In this document: one piece after another, positions 1 through 6,249 of the stretch
Position numbering within the stretch: position 1 is the first letter of the stretch
How the letters are laid out: each line of letters begins with the position of its first letter
Translations under genes and position numbers: made by a program
From: an uncultured Eubacteriales bacterium
GTDB taxonomy: Bacteria > Bacillota > Clostridia > Lachnospirales > Anaerotignaceae
Length of the DNA: 18,131 bases
Direction: 5' to 3'
Assembly: GCA_900548595.1 (NCBI GenBank)
Contig: URLB01000027.1
Location: 1-18,131, forward strand
Notes under the pieces: generated by a model
What the model was told of the DNA's origin: nothing
The model's input: only the letters and a program-made list of their open reading frames with translations
Database searches by the model: none

Positions 1-1
1 A

Positions 2-292
2 ATAATGAAAAAATTCCCTAATATAACAATCAATACTTATTGTATAAGAAATGATTTTTTCGGAGAAATGATAACCGTATCGGGACTTTTGACGGGAACC
101 GATATAATAAATCAGCTTAGAGGCAGGGAACTGGGAGAATATATAATTCTTCCCGACAGTCTGCTGAGAAACGGAGAGACGGTGCTTCTTGACGACATAT
201 ATTTGTCGGATATAGAAAGAGACCTTGGGGTAAAGATTGCCTTAAACTCTGCCGAAAGCCTTGTAAATAGGATAATGAATACGGAGGAATAA
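2..292 (+). CDS. DUF512-family protein, C-terminal end (5' truncated by window edge)
   Basis: The reading frame is open to the left edge, so this is the last 96 or so codons of a longer gene; the first ATG at position 5 is probably internal. The visible part has the pattern of the DUF512 C-terminal domain: TVSGLLTGTDIINQL near the start, then ILPDSLL, a LLDDIYLSDIE segment and an LGVKI stretch. In Clostridia these roughly 430-residue proteins (an N-terminal PDZ-like part and a radical-SAM-like centre) commonly sit directly before der. The stop codon lies only 3 nt before the der start, which suggests co-transcription and possibly translational coupling. The biochemical role of the family is not established to my knowledge. 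The family call rests on recall of this pattern plus the der neighbour. Confidence 0.8.
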   Translation: MMKKFPNITINTYCIRNDFFGEMITVSGLLTGTDIINQLRGRELGEYIILPDSLLRNGETVLLDDIYLSDIERDLGVKIALNSAESLVNRIMNTEE

Positions 293-295
293 AAT

Positions 296-1621
296 ATGAG
301 TAAACCTATAGTCGCTGTTGTTGGCAGACCTAACGTCGGCAAATCGACGCTGTTTAACAGACTTGCAGGCGAGAGAATATCAATAGTACAGGATAAGCCG
401 GGAGTTACAAGAGACAGAATTTATGCGGATGTTGAGTGGCTTAATTACAAATTTACACTGATTGACACAGGCGGAATGGAGCCTGACGCAGAGGACATAA
501 TACTCAGACAGATACTTACGCAGGCACAGATTGCAATAGAAACCGCAGATGTAATTATTTTCGTTACGGATGTAAAGCAGGGAGTTACGGAAGATGACGC
601 ACAGGTTGCGAACATCCTCAGAAGAACTAAGAAACCTGTTGTGCTTGCTGTAAACAAGGTTGACGACATGCGTAAGGAAAACCTTGACGTATATGAATTT
701 TACAGTCTCGGAATAGGAGAAGTATATCCGATTTCGGCAGGACAGGCGTTAGGTCTGGGAGATATGCTGGACGCAGTATGCTCTCATTTCCCCGAAGGAG
801 CGGAAAATGCCGAAGAGGAGGACGTTATAAAAGTAGCTCTAATCGGAAAACCGAACGTCGGCAAATCATCCCTTATAAACAGAATACTGGGCGAGGACAG
901 GCTTATTGTAAGCAATATACCCGGTACAACAAGGGACGCAATAGATACTCCTTTTGAGCTTGACGGGCAGAAATATGTTCTGATAGACACTGCCGGTATG
1001 CGAAGAAAAAGCAAAATTAAAGAGGATATTGAAAAATACAGTATTATACGAGCGGTAGCGGCAGTAGAACGCTGCGATGTAGCGGTGCTTGTAATAGACG
1101 CGCAGGAAGGCATAACAGACCAGGATACGAAGATAGCGGGAATTGCCCACGAAAGAGGTAAAGCGGCTATTATTGCGGTAAATAAATGGGACGCAATAGA
1201 AAAAGACGATAAAACAATGAACAAGTTCTTGAAGGACATATCCAACGAGCTGGCATATATGGCTTATGCTCCCAGAGTATTTATTTCCGCCCTTACAGGA
1301 CAGAGGGTTATAAAAATGCTCGATACAGTGAGAGAAGTTTATGCAAATAACTGCCTTAGGGTATCTACGGGAGTTCTTAACGACGTTCTTATAGAGGCTA
1401 TGGCAATGCAGCAGCCTCCTGCCGAAAAAGGACGTCAGCTGAAAATATATTACATGACGCAGGTAGGAGTTAAGCCGCCTACATTTGTTATATTTGTAAA
1501 CGACAGGGAGCTTATGCACTTCTCGTACAGAAGATATATAGAAAATCAGCTTAGGCAGAACTTTGGGTTTAAGGGAACGCCTATACATTTCGTAGTAAGG
1601 CAAAAGGGAGATAAAGATTGA
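296..1621 (+). CDS. der: Ribosome biogenesis GTPase Der (EngA)
   Basis: Der is an essential GTPase with two tandem G domains that acts in late assembly of the 50S ribosomal subunit. At 441 residues it has normal family length. Domain 1 shows the P-loop GRPNVGKS (residues 10-17), DTGG (57-60) and NKVD (120-123). Domain 2 shows GKPNVGKS (184-191), DTAG (231-234) and NKWD (296-299). The C-terminal KH-like domain spans about residues 350-441. The ATG is preceded by GGAGG at 284-288, which is inside the end of the upstream DUF512 gene. It is the second gene visible in an operon that continues into plsY with 1 nt between stop and start. All key GTPase motifs are intact. Confidence 0.98.
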   Translation: MSKPIVAVVGRPNVGKSTLFNRLAGERISIVQDKPGVTRDRIYADVEWLNYKFTLIDTGGMEPDAEDIILRQILTQAQIAIETADVIIFVTDVKQGVTEDDAQVANILRRTKKPVVLAVNKVDDMRKENLDVYEFYSLGIGEVYPISAGQALGLGDMLDAVCSHFPEGAENAEEEDVIKVALIGKPNVGKSSLINRILGEDRLIVSNIPGTTRDAIDTPFELDGQKYVLIDTAGMRRKSKIKEDIEKYSIIRAVAAVERCDVAVLVIDAQEGITDQDTKIAGIAHERGKAAIIAVNKWDAIEKDDKTMNKFLKDISNELAYMAYAPRVFISALTGQRVIKMLDTVREVYANNCLRVSTGVLNDVLIEAMAMQQPPAEKGRQLKIYYMTQVGVKPPTFVIFVNDRELMHFSYRRYIENQLRQNFGFKGTPIHFVVRQKGDKD

Positions 1622-1622
1622 T

Positions 1623-2240
1623 ATGTTTAGAATAATATGCCTTATAATAGGTTATTTTTTCGGATGTATACAAACATCATATTTTGTCGGTAAGAAAAAT
1701 AATATCGATATAAGCAAGACGGGCAGCGGAAATCTCGGGACTACGAATACTGTAAGAGCTCTCGGCATAAAGGTCGGTTTATTTACATTTTTCTGCGACG
1801 CTTTAAAGGCTGCCGCGGCATTTTATGTATGCTACTTTGTTTTCGGAGAAAATGCCGTTACAGCCGGATTTTACGGTGCGACAGGTGCTATAATAGGACA
1901 TGATTTTCCGTTTTTTCACCATTTTAAGGGAGGAAAGGGGATTGCGGCAATGCTCGGAATGATGCTTGGAGCATTTCCGTTTCCCGCTCTGATTGTTTAC
2001 ATAATAGCTATAGCGGTGCTTATGAGCGGATATGTATCGCTTACATCTTTGGTATTATCGGTTCTTATACCGATATCACTCAGCATTTGGCATTATCCTA
2101 CTGAGGTTGTGGTATTGACATCGGCGTTGGCACTGTTGGCGTTTATACAGCACAGGCAGAATATAAAAAGGCTTATAAACGGTACTGAAAGCAGATTTGA
2201 CATCATTGGCAAACTTAAGCCTAAAAAGAAGGAGAGGTAA
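1623..2240 (+). CDS. plsY: Acyl-phosphate:glycerol-3-phosphate acyltransferase PlsY
   Basis: PlsY is an integral membrane enzyme that moves an acyl group from acyl-phosphate to the 1-position of glycerol-3-phosphate, giving lysophosphatidic acid, the first committed step of phospholipid synthesis in most Gram-positive bacteria. The protein is 205 residues, typical for the family, and very hydrophobic. It carries motif 1 SKTGSGNLGTTN (31-42), motif 2 GHDFPFFHHFKGGKGIA (92-108), and the C-terminal HRQNIKRLINGTE segment. The start lies 1 nt after the der stop. Three nt separate its stop from gpsA, whose product makes the glycerol-3-phosphate acceptor, so the pairing makes metabolic sense. Confidence 0.97.
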   Translation: MFRIICLIIGYFFGCIQTSYFVGKKNNIDISKTGSGNLGTTNTVRALGIKVGLFTFFCDALKAAAAFYVCYFVFGENAVTAGFYGATGAIIGHDFPFFHHFKGGKGIAAMLGMMLGAFPFPALIVYIIAIAVLMSGYVSLTSLVLSVLIPISLSIWHYPTEVVVLTSALALLAFIQHRQNIKRLINGTESRFDIIGKLKPKKKER

Positions 2241-2243
2241 ACA

Positions 2244-3236
2244 ATGAAAAAAATAGCTGTTATAGGCAGCGGAAGCTGGGGCACTGCCCTTGCCGTTATG
2301 CTTGATAAGTATGGACACGACGTTACTATATGGTCGTGGAAGGAAGAAGAGGCAAGACGTATAAGGGAAGACGGTGAGCATAAAGAATTTCTCCCGGGAG
2401 TACCCATAAGAAAAGAGATAAAAATAGTTACGTCTCCGGAGGAAGCGGTAAAAGACGCTGAAATAATAATCGCGGCAGTTCCGTCAAAGTTTGTAAGAAT
2501 AAATATGATGAAATTCGCGCCCTATTTTAAAGAGGGACAAATAATAGTAAACGTGGCAAAGGGAATAGAGGACGGAAGTCTTAAAACGCTGGCAGAGGTT
2601 ATAAAAGAGTGCGCTCCTATGTGCGAGGTAGCCGTTTTATCGGGCCCGAGCCATGCGGAAGAAGTAGGCAGGGAGATACCGACGGCTGCCGTAATAGCTT
2701 CTCATGATGAAGAGCTTGCGAAAATGATACAGCACGAATTCAGCAACCCCAATTTCAGACTGTATACAAATACGGACGTTATCGGCGTTGAGATAGGCGC
2801 CGCAATGAAAAATATTATAGCGCTTGCCGCCGGAATGTCAGACGGTCTCGGATTCGGCGATAATACAAAGGCCGCCCTTATGACAAGGGGCATGGCGGAA
2901 ATAAAAAGACTGGGAGTTGCAATGGGAGGTCAGGAAAGCACGTTTTTCGGACTTTCGGGTATAGGCGACCTGATTGTAACATGTACAAGTATGCACTCCA
3001 GAAACAGAAGAGCCGGAATAATGCTCGGACAGGGAAAATCTCTCGACGAAACGCTCAAAGAGGTTCACATGGTTGTCGAGGGTGTAAACACTGCGCAGGC
3101 AGCTACACAGCTGGCAAAGAAATATAATGTCAGTATGCCCATAACAGAGGCTATAACAGGCGTTCTTTTTGAAGGAAAAGACGTCGGAAAGGTTGTTTAC
3201 AGCCTTATGATGAGAGATAAAATATCAGAGGCATAA
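2244..3236 (+). CDS. gpsA: Glycerol-3-phosphate dehydrogenase [NAD(P)+]
   Basis: GpsA is a cytosolic enzyme that reduces dihydroxyacetone phosphate to sn-glycerol-3-phosphate with NAD(P)H, supplying the glycerol backbone for PlsY. The protein is 330 residues, full length. It has the N-terminal Rossmann dinucleotide-binding motif GSGSWGTA (8-15), the conserved VAKGIE (104-109), SGPSHAEE (133-140), the catalytic lysine in AAMKN (K189), and the C-terminal helical domain with GIGDLIVTC. The ATG follows a GGAGAGG ribosome binding site located in the end of plsY. The last 12 nt overlap the convergent PAP2 gene on the opposite strand. I see no separate rho-independent terminator immediately after the stop. 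Confidence 0.98.
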   Translation: MKKIAVIGSGSWGTALAVMLDKYGHDVTIWSWKEEEARRIREDGEHKEFLPGVPIRKEIKIVTSPEEAVKDAEIIIAAVPSKFVRINMMKFAPYFKEGQIIVNVAKGIEDGSLKTLAEVIKECAPMCEVAVLSGPSHAEEVGREIPTAAVIASHDEELAKMIQHEFSNPNFRLYTNTDVIGVEIGAAMKNIIALAAGMSDGLGFGDNTKAALMTRGMAEIKRLGVAMGGQESTFFGLSGIGDLIVTCTSMHSRNRRAGIMLGQGKSLDETLKEVHMVVEGVNTAQAATQLAKKYNVSMPITEAITGVLFEGKDVGKVVYSLMMRDKISEA

Positions 3237-3713
3237 GTAAGGAAGTCCGAAAACCGTTCCTATAATTATCCCGGCAATAATATCAGACGGATAGTGTACT
3301 CCCGATAAAAGCCTGGAAACAGCTACAAATATCGAAACTATGAGACCGACTGAACCGAGAAACGGATGAATGTAGTACAGAGCCATAGTTATTACGAAGG
3401 AACTGGAACAGTGCAGGCTGGGGAAACTATGTCCGCTTGAATGGTTTTCCAAAGGAGTTACGTCTAAAACGTCAAACGGACGAGGACGGTCGATTTTATC
3501 TCTGAATTTTGTTACAAGAATAAGTTCGGCAAGAGGAAAAAAAGCAAAAGCTATTATCCTTATATCACGTGAAATTATAAGAACAGGCATAAGTCCGTAG
3601 AAAAGTACCATCATAATCTGCGGACTTATTTTATTTATAAAAATAATCGGTTTATGAAGAAATCTATGTTTTTGAACAAAATTGTATACCGACATATATA
3701 GTTTTGTATCCAA
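3225..3713 (-). CDS. PAP2-family membrane phosphatase
   Basis: This is a small membrane phosphatase of the PAP2 (type 2 phosphatidic acid phosphatase) superfamily; relatives remove phosphate from undecaprenyl pyrophosphate or phosphatidic acid. Starting at the TTG at 3711-3713 it has 162 residues and about five hydrophobic segments. The three active-site motifs are KFRDKIDRP (K-x6-RP, 69-77), SSGHSFPSLH with SGH at 93-95 (the usual leading P is S here), and SRLLSGVHYPSD (SR-x5-H-x3-D, 133-144). I chose TTG because a GAGGTG ribosome binding site lies 6 nt upstream. A GTG at 3720-3722 is in frame but overlaps that site, and the ATG at residue 7 is too far from it. The exact lipid substrate cannot be told from sequence. 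It converges on gpsA with a 12-bp overlap. Confidence 0.9.
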   Translation of the reverse strand: MDTKLYMSVYNFVQKHRFLHKPIIFINKISPQIMMVLFYGLMPVLIISRDIRIIAFAFFPLAELILVTKFRDKIDRPRPFDVLDVTPLENHSSGHSFPSLHCSSSFVITMALYYIHPFLGSVGLIVSIFVAVSRLLSGVHYPSDIIAGIIIGTVFGLPYLCL

Positions 3714-3765
3714 AAAAATCACCTCGGAAAAATACTATTTTTGATAATAACATATTTTCCGAGGT
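3710..3765 (-). terminator. Hairpin terminator after the XRE gene, overlapping the PAP2 ribosome binding site
   Basis: On the minus strand an arm CCTCGGAAAATA (3753-3764) pairs with TATTTTTCCGAGG (3722-3734) with a single-base bulge. It is followed closely by a run of seven T residues. It lies 14 nt beyond the stop of the XRE regulator and ends in the start region of the PAP2 gene. The 3' arm supplies part of the GAGGTG ribosome binding site for that gene. The stem may also fold in plus-strand RNA, where five T residues follow the second arm, so it could serve gpsA read-through as well. Confidence 0.6.
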
Positions 3766-3772
3766 TTTTAAA
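3744..3772 (-). promoter_or_regulatory. Possible promoter for the PAP2 gene
   Basis: On the minus strand, TTTAAA (3767-3772) and TATTAT (3744-3749) are separated by 17 bp, a modest sigma-A match. Transcription would begin near 3737, inside the loop of the hairpin at 3722-3764, so this transcript would lack the 5' arm and leave the PAP2 ribosome binding site unpaired. Confidence 0.35.
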
Positions 3773-3778
3773 TAAGTT

Positions 3779-3994
3779 TTATATCCTTTTCTTTTTTGAC
3801 GAAAGACCCAGTATATAATCGGCAGATACATCATAATATTTGCAAAGTGAAATCAAATGCCTTATCGGAAGTTCATTGGCTCCTCTTTCGTAACGCGCGT
3901 ACATTGTCTGTGAGGTTCCGAGAAAATCCGCTATTTCAGACTGGGTTTTGTCAGCGTCTTCTCTTAAATTTCTTATACGTTTAGTATACTCCAC
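3779..3994 (-). CDS. Small XRE-family helix-turn-helix transcriptional regulator
   Basis: The gene encodes a 71-residue protein that is essentially one Cro/C1-type (XRE) DNA-binding domain. The segment KTQSEIADFLGTSQTMYARYERG (residues 16-38) has the expected helix-turn-helix pattern, followed by LISLCKYYDVSADYILGL, typical of this family, and a basic tail KKKR. I chose the GTG at 3992-3994 because GGAAGGTG lies 5 nt upstream; a longer in-frame ATG at 4036 would add 14 residues outside the domain and has no good ribosome binding site. It diverges from the exported protein gene at 4126, and a perfect palindrome lies between them. That suggests it regulates itself and the neighbour, which is inference. 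Confidence 0.9.
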   Translation of the reverse strand: MEYTKRIRNLREDADKTQSEIADFLGTSQTMYARYERGANELPIRHLISLCKYYDVSADYILGLSSKKKRI

Positions 3995-4052
3995 ATAAAC
4001 ACCTTCCGATAAACATCTATAGATTGATGTTATCATTTTATTTATGATATTA

Positions 4053-4081
4053 TTGACTTTAGTAAATATATTTACTAAAAT
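4053..4081 (+). promoter_or_regulatory. Sigma-A-type promoter for the exported protein gene
   Basis: TTGACT (4053-4058), a 17-bp spacer and TAAAAT (4076-4081) form a good vegetative promoter. The predicted start is near 4088, leaving a leader of about 38 nt before the GTG at 4126. Confidence 0.6.
4058..4079. promoter_or_regulatory. Perfect 22-bp palindrome, candidate operator of the XRE regulator
   Basis: The half-site TTTAGTAAATA is followed directly by its exact reverse complement. The palindrome sits between divergent genes and fills most of the spacer between a plus-strand -35 (TTGACT, 4053-4058) and -10 (TAAAAT, 4076-4081). A dimeric regulator bound here would block RNA polymerase on the plus strand. 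The adjacent XRE gene is the obvious candidate binder. Confidence 0.55.
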
Positions 4082-4125
4082 TAAAAGTGTGAGCAGTAAA
4101 TTTATTTGTTTAGGAGCGTGATATT

Positions 4126-4410
4126 GTGAGAAGGAGTTTTTGTACTTTTATAATAGTGATATTAGCCCCGGCAGGTATAATATTTTTTAACAGCTGCAAA
4201 AGCGTGGAGATAAATGCTCCTGATATGATAGTTATCGATAAGGGGGAAAGATTTTGCGTAGACGATTATGTAAAAATAAGCGTAGGAAAGAGCGCGGAAT
4301 TTAGGGATAATATAAACACAGGTAAAGAAGGAATATACAGCCTGACAGTTACCGCCGAAAGTAAAACAGGAAAATCCGTTACAAAAGAAATAAAGGTTGT
4401 GGTGGAATAA
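4126..4410 (+). CDS. Small exported or lipid-anchored Ig-like protein
   Basis: The gene encodes 94 residues. An N-terminal RRSF start, a hydrophobic stretch (about residues 5-21) and the sequence FFNSC at 20-24 suggest a signal peptide, possibly a lipoprotein signal with Cys24 as the lipidated residue; the lipobox is weak (FNSC rather than LAGC). The remaining 70 residues look like one beta-rich Ig-like module of the DUF5011 kind: a VIDKGERF strand, VDDYVKISVG, then EGIYSLTVTAESKTGKSVTKEIKVVVE, which matches the usual final strands. The start is GTG with TAGGAG 9 nt upstream. A strong terminator follows 14 nt after the stop, so it is probably monocistronic. Binding partner and function are unknown. 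Its control probably involves the neighbouring XRE regulator. Confidence 0.75.
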   Translation: MRRSFCTFIIVILAPAGIIFFNSCKSVEINAPDMIVIDKGERFCVDDYVKISVGKSAEFRDNINTGKEGIYSLTVTAESKTGKSVTKEIKVVVE

Positions 4411-4423
4411 ATTTATATACGAG

Positions 4424-4451
4424 AAAAGGCGGCTGAAATGCCGCCTTTTTT
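4424..4451 (+). terminator. Rho-independent terminator
   Basis: AAAAGGCGGC (4424-4433) pairs with GCCGCCTTTT (4440-4449) around a 6-nt loop, followed by a T run. It ends the exported protein transcript. On the minus strand four T residues follow the stem, so it may also stop spo0A transcription (spo0A ends at 4479). Confidence 0.9.
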
Positions 4452-4478
4452 GAGGAATTTGGGGAATTATATGTTTTA

Positions 4479-5282
4479 TCAGCTTGCTTTCTGTTCTAAT
4501 CTGAGTCTGTCGGCTATAAGCGCTATAAATTCAGAGTTTGTAGGCTTGCCTTTGTGATTGTTTATTGTATATCCGAAAAGTTCGTCTATTGCGTCTATTT
4601 TGCCTCTGCTCCATGCTACTTCTATGGCATGGCGGATGGCTCTTTCAACTCTTGAGGGTGTAGTGTTGCACTTTTTTGCAATAGCCGGATAAAGTTCTTT
4701 GGTAATATAGTTGAGTACGTCCATATCGTTTACGGACATTATTATAGCCTCACGCATATAGTGGTAACCGCGTATGTGGGCAGGAACGCCTATTTCATGG
4801 AGTATTCCGGTTACTTTCGCTTCCAAGTCATAGGCGGCGGCTTTTTCATTTGTGTTTCCGACAACAACAGAACCCGAAGTCGGACCTTCACCGGCTTTTG
4901 TATACTTAAGCTGACGTAATCTTATTACGAGGGCATCCATATCGAAAGGCTTTACGATATAATATTCAGCGCCAAGCTCTATTGCACGCTGGGTTATTTT
5001 CTCTTGATTAATAGCAGATAGCATAATACATATCGGCTTCTGCATTTGGTCGGCATGTTTTTGAAGTTTTTCCAAAACACCAAGTCCGTCTAAACGAGGC
5101 ATAATACTGTCTATGATAGCTATATCGGGTTTTAACTCTCTTATTTTATTGAAAGTGTCTATACCGTCATGTGCGATTGCTATAACTTCTATATCTTCCT
5201 GTTTGTTAAGATATGAACATACAACATCACAAAAATCTTTATTATCGTCCGCCAATATTACCCTTATTTTGTTTTGACTCAA
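4479..5282 (-). CDS. spo0A: Sporulation master response regulator Spo0A
   Basis: Spo0A is the cytosolic response regulator that, when phosphorylated, dimerises and binds 0A boxes to start sporulation and other stationary-phase programmes. The protein has 267 residues, full length. The receiver domain (about 5-125) has the acidic pair D12/D13, the phosphorylation site D58 in IIDSIMP, S89 and K111. The C-terminal DNA-binding domain (about 150-262) contains the highly conserved GVPAHIRGYHYMREAI, the recognition region TTPSRVERAIRHAIEVAW (207-224) and KPTNSEFIALIADRLRLE. The start is TTG at 5280-5282 with AGGAGGG about 7 nt upstream. It is not adjacent to spoIVB, its usual neighbour in Clostridia and Bacillus. 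A sigma-A promoter and two 0A-like sites lie upstream. Confidence 0.98.
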   Translation of the reverse strand: MSQNKIRVILADDNKDFCDVVCSYLNKQEDIEVIAIAHDGIDTFNKIRELKPDIAIIDSIMPRLDGLGVLEKLQKHADQMQKPICIMLSAINQEKITQRAIELGAEYYIVKPFDMDALVIRLRQLKYTKAGEGPTSGSVVVGNTNEKAAAYDLEAKVTGILHEIGVPAHIRGYHYMREAIIMSVNDMDVLNYITKELYPAIAKKCNTTPSRVERAIRHAIEVAWSRGKIDAIDELFGYTINNHKGKPTNSEFIALIADRLRLEQKAS

Positions 5283-5362
5283 AACTTATCCCTCCTGTAT
5301 ACCGCTTGTTTTTAGAGCGTAAAAAATACTAGAAAATATGTAAAATATTTACATTCAAGTAC

Positions 5363-5391
5363 ATTATAACCATTAAGAACGCATTTTGCAA
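5363..5391 (-). promoter_or_regulatory. Sigma-A-type promoter of spo0A
   Basis: On the minus strand TTGCAA (5386-5391), exactly 17 bp, then a consensus TATAAT (5363-5368). The predicted start near 5355 gives a leader of about 70 nt. I did not find a convincing sigma-H promoter next to it. Confidence 0.7.
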
Positions 5392-5420
5392 TAATATATT
5401 TCTAAATATTGGAAGAAAAG

Positions 5421-5447
5421 TTCGACATTGGATTTAATATATCGACA
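5421..5447 (-). promoter_or_regulatory. Two 0A-box-like sites upstream of spo0A
   Basis: On the minus strand TGTCGAT (5441-5447, within ATTTGTCGATA) and TGTCGAA (5421-5427) point in the same direction 20 bp apart, two helical turns. TGTCGAA is the core 0A box of Spo0A in Bacillus and Clostridia; the second site differs at its last base. They lie about 69 and 89 bp upstream of the predicted start, fitting autoregulation of spo0A. Binding is inferred. Confidence 0.55.
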
Positions 5448-5499
5448 AATATATATAAATTTGGGATAGAAATAAGCGGATTAGATAAAAAACAGCATA

Positions 5500-5631
5500 A
5501 AAAACAAAGAAAGCCGATAATGTATATATTTTAAGCAGAGCATTATGTCAGCAAACGGAAAATTTTATTATACAATAAAATAAAACCGTAACCTATTCTT
5601 ACTTTGCTTATAGAAATCATTGGCTTTCTTT
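5500..5631 (-). ncRNA. Candidate structured RNA or elaborate 3' UTR between the CYTH gene and spo0A
   Basis: On the minus strand an outer stem AAAGAAAGCC (5622-5631) pairs with GGCTTTCTTT (5506-5515) and is followed by GTTTTTT. Inside are two further elements. One is a long arm in which AGCAA/TTGCT (5604-5608 with 5550-5554, written on either strand), ACGG/CCGT (5586-5589 with 5555-5558) and TTTTATT/AATAAAA (5574-5580 with 5563-5569) nest correctly. The other is a hairpin of 5541-5546 with 5517-5522. The layout resembles a three-way junction closed by a terminator. It begins about 20 nt after the CYTH stop codon. I found no convincing promoter of its own and recognise no known family. AT-rich DNA pairs easily by chance, so confidence is low. 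Confidence 0.3.
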
Positions 5632-5651
5632 AAATTTATAAAGCATAATTA

Positions 5652-6119
5652 TTATAAAAATTTGGGATTGGGAAGACCGTAAAGAGCAAGATATGCATTG
5701 CTGTATCTTATATCAGATGAGATTTCGTCTGCAAACCATTCCGGAGGAATGAAACTATCAGCCTGCTCCAATGTATCGAATTCCACTTCCACTGTTTGCA
5801 GGTTTTCCAAATCACCGTGGTAGATGTCAAGCTCCGCAATCAATCCGCCGTAAATCGGAATTTCATATCGTGTTTTTACAATAGATGAGGTTTCCGATTT
5901 TTTTAACAAAGTTTCATACTGCTCTTTATTCAGTTCCAGTTCAAATTCCTCTCTTGCGATTTTTCCGCTGCCTTTTACAGTAAGCGTATAAAACTCATCG
6001 CTTTTTCTAACCCTTATTGCAGGGTCTATGTTTATGTAAGACTGCGATATTTCCTTTTTTCTGTATTTTTGGAGTGAATCCGGAATGTAAGAAACAAGAT
6101 ACTTCTTTTCGATTTCCAT
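5652..6119 (-). CDS. CYTH-domain protein (triphosphate tunnel metalloenzyme family)
   Basis: The 155-residue product is a single CYTH domain. Members form a beta-barrel tunnel that binds metal and hydrolyses or cyclises triphosphates (inorganic triphosphate, thiamine triphosphate, or ATP). The N-terminal ExExK signature is present as EIEKK (2-6), followed by the alternating charged strands expected in the tunnel: AIRVRK, YTLTVKG, REEFELEL, KTRYEIP, AELDIYHG and TVEVEFDT. I chose the ATG at 6117-6119 because AGGTG lies 8 nt upstream; a longer frame to 6173 would include the promoter itself. The substrate cannot be assigned from sequence. It runs divergent from the DJ-1 gene and upstream of spo0A on the same strand, but spo0A has its own promoter. 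Confidence 0.88.
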   Translation of the reverse strand: MEIEKKYLVSYIPDSLQKYRKKEISQSYINIDPAIRVRKSDEFYTLTVKGSGKIAREEFELELNKEQYETLLKKSETSSIVKTRYEIPIYGGLIAELDIYHGDLENLQTVEVEFDTLEQADSFIPPEWFADEISSDIRYSNAYLALYGLPNPKFL

Positions 6120-6141
6120 ATAAACAACACCTTTCATTCCA

Positions 6142-6170
6142 ATTATATCCAATAGTTCGATTAATATCAA
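6142..6170 (-). promoter_or_regulatory. Sigma-A-type promoter of the CYTH gene
   Basis: On the minus strand TTGATA (6165-6170), 17 bp and TATAAT (6142-6147). Its position inside the longer open frame supports the shorter start at 6119. Confidence 0.65.
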
Positions 6171-6188
6171 CATATTAAAACATTTATA

Positions 6189-6217
6189 TTGTTAAATATT
6201 TATTTATGCTATATACT
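6189..6217 (+). promoter_or_regulatory. Likely promoter of the DJ-1 family gene
   Basis: TTGTTA (6189-6194), 17 bp and TATACT (6212-6217) on the plus strand, with a predicted leader of about 26 nt to the ATG at 6250. Confidence 0.5.
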
Positions 6218-6249
6218 GAGGTTATCAAAGATTTAAGGAGAGATTGAAG

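Noticed and set aside
866..1603. Long minus-strand open frame of 245 codons opposite der
   Set aside because: It lies entirely within der on the opposite strand, has no ribosome binding site or recognisable domain, and has the composition expected from a reverse reading of a conserved gene.
6120..6173. Longer start for the CYTH gene at 6173
   Set aside because: The extra codons overlap a TTGATA-17-TATAAT promoter, and the ExExK motif begins right after the ATG at 6119.
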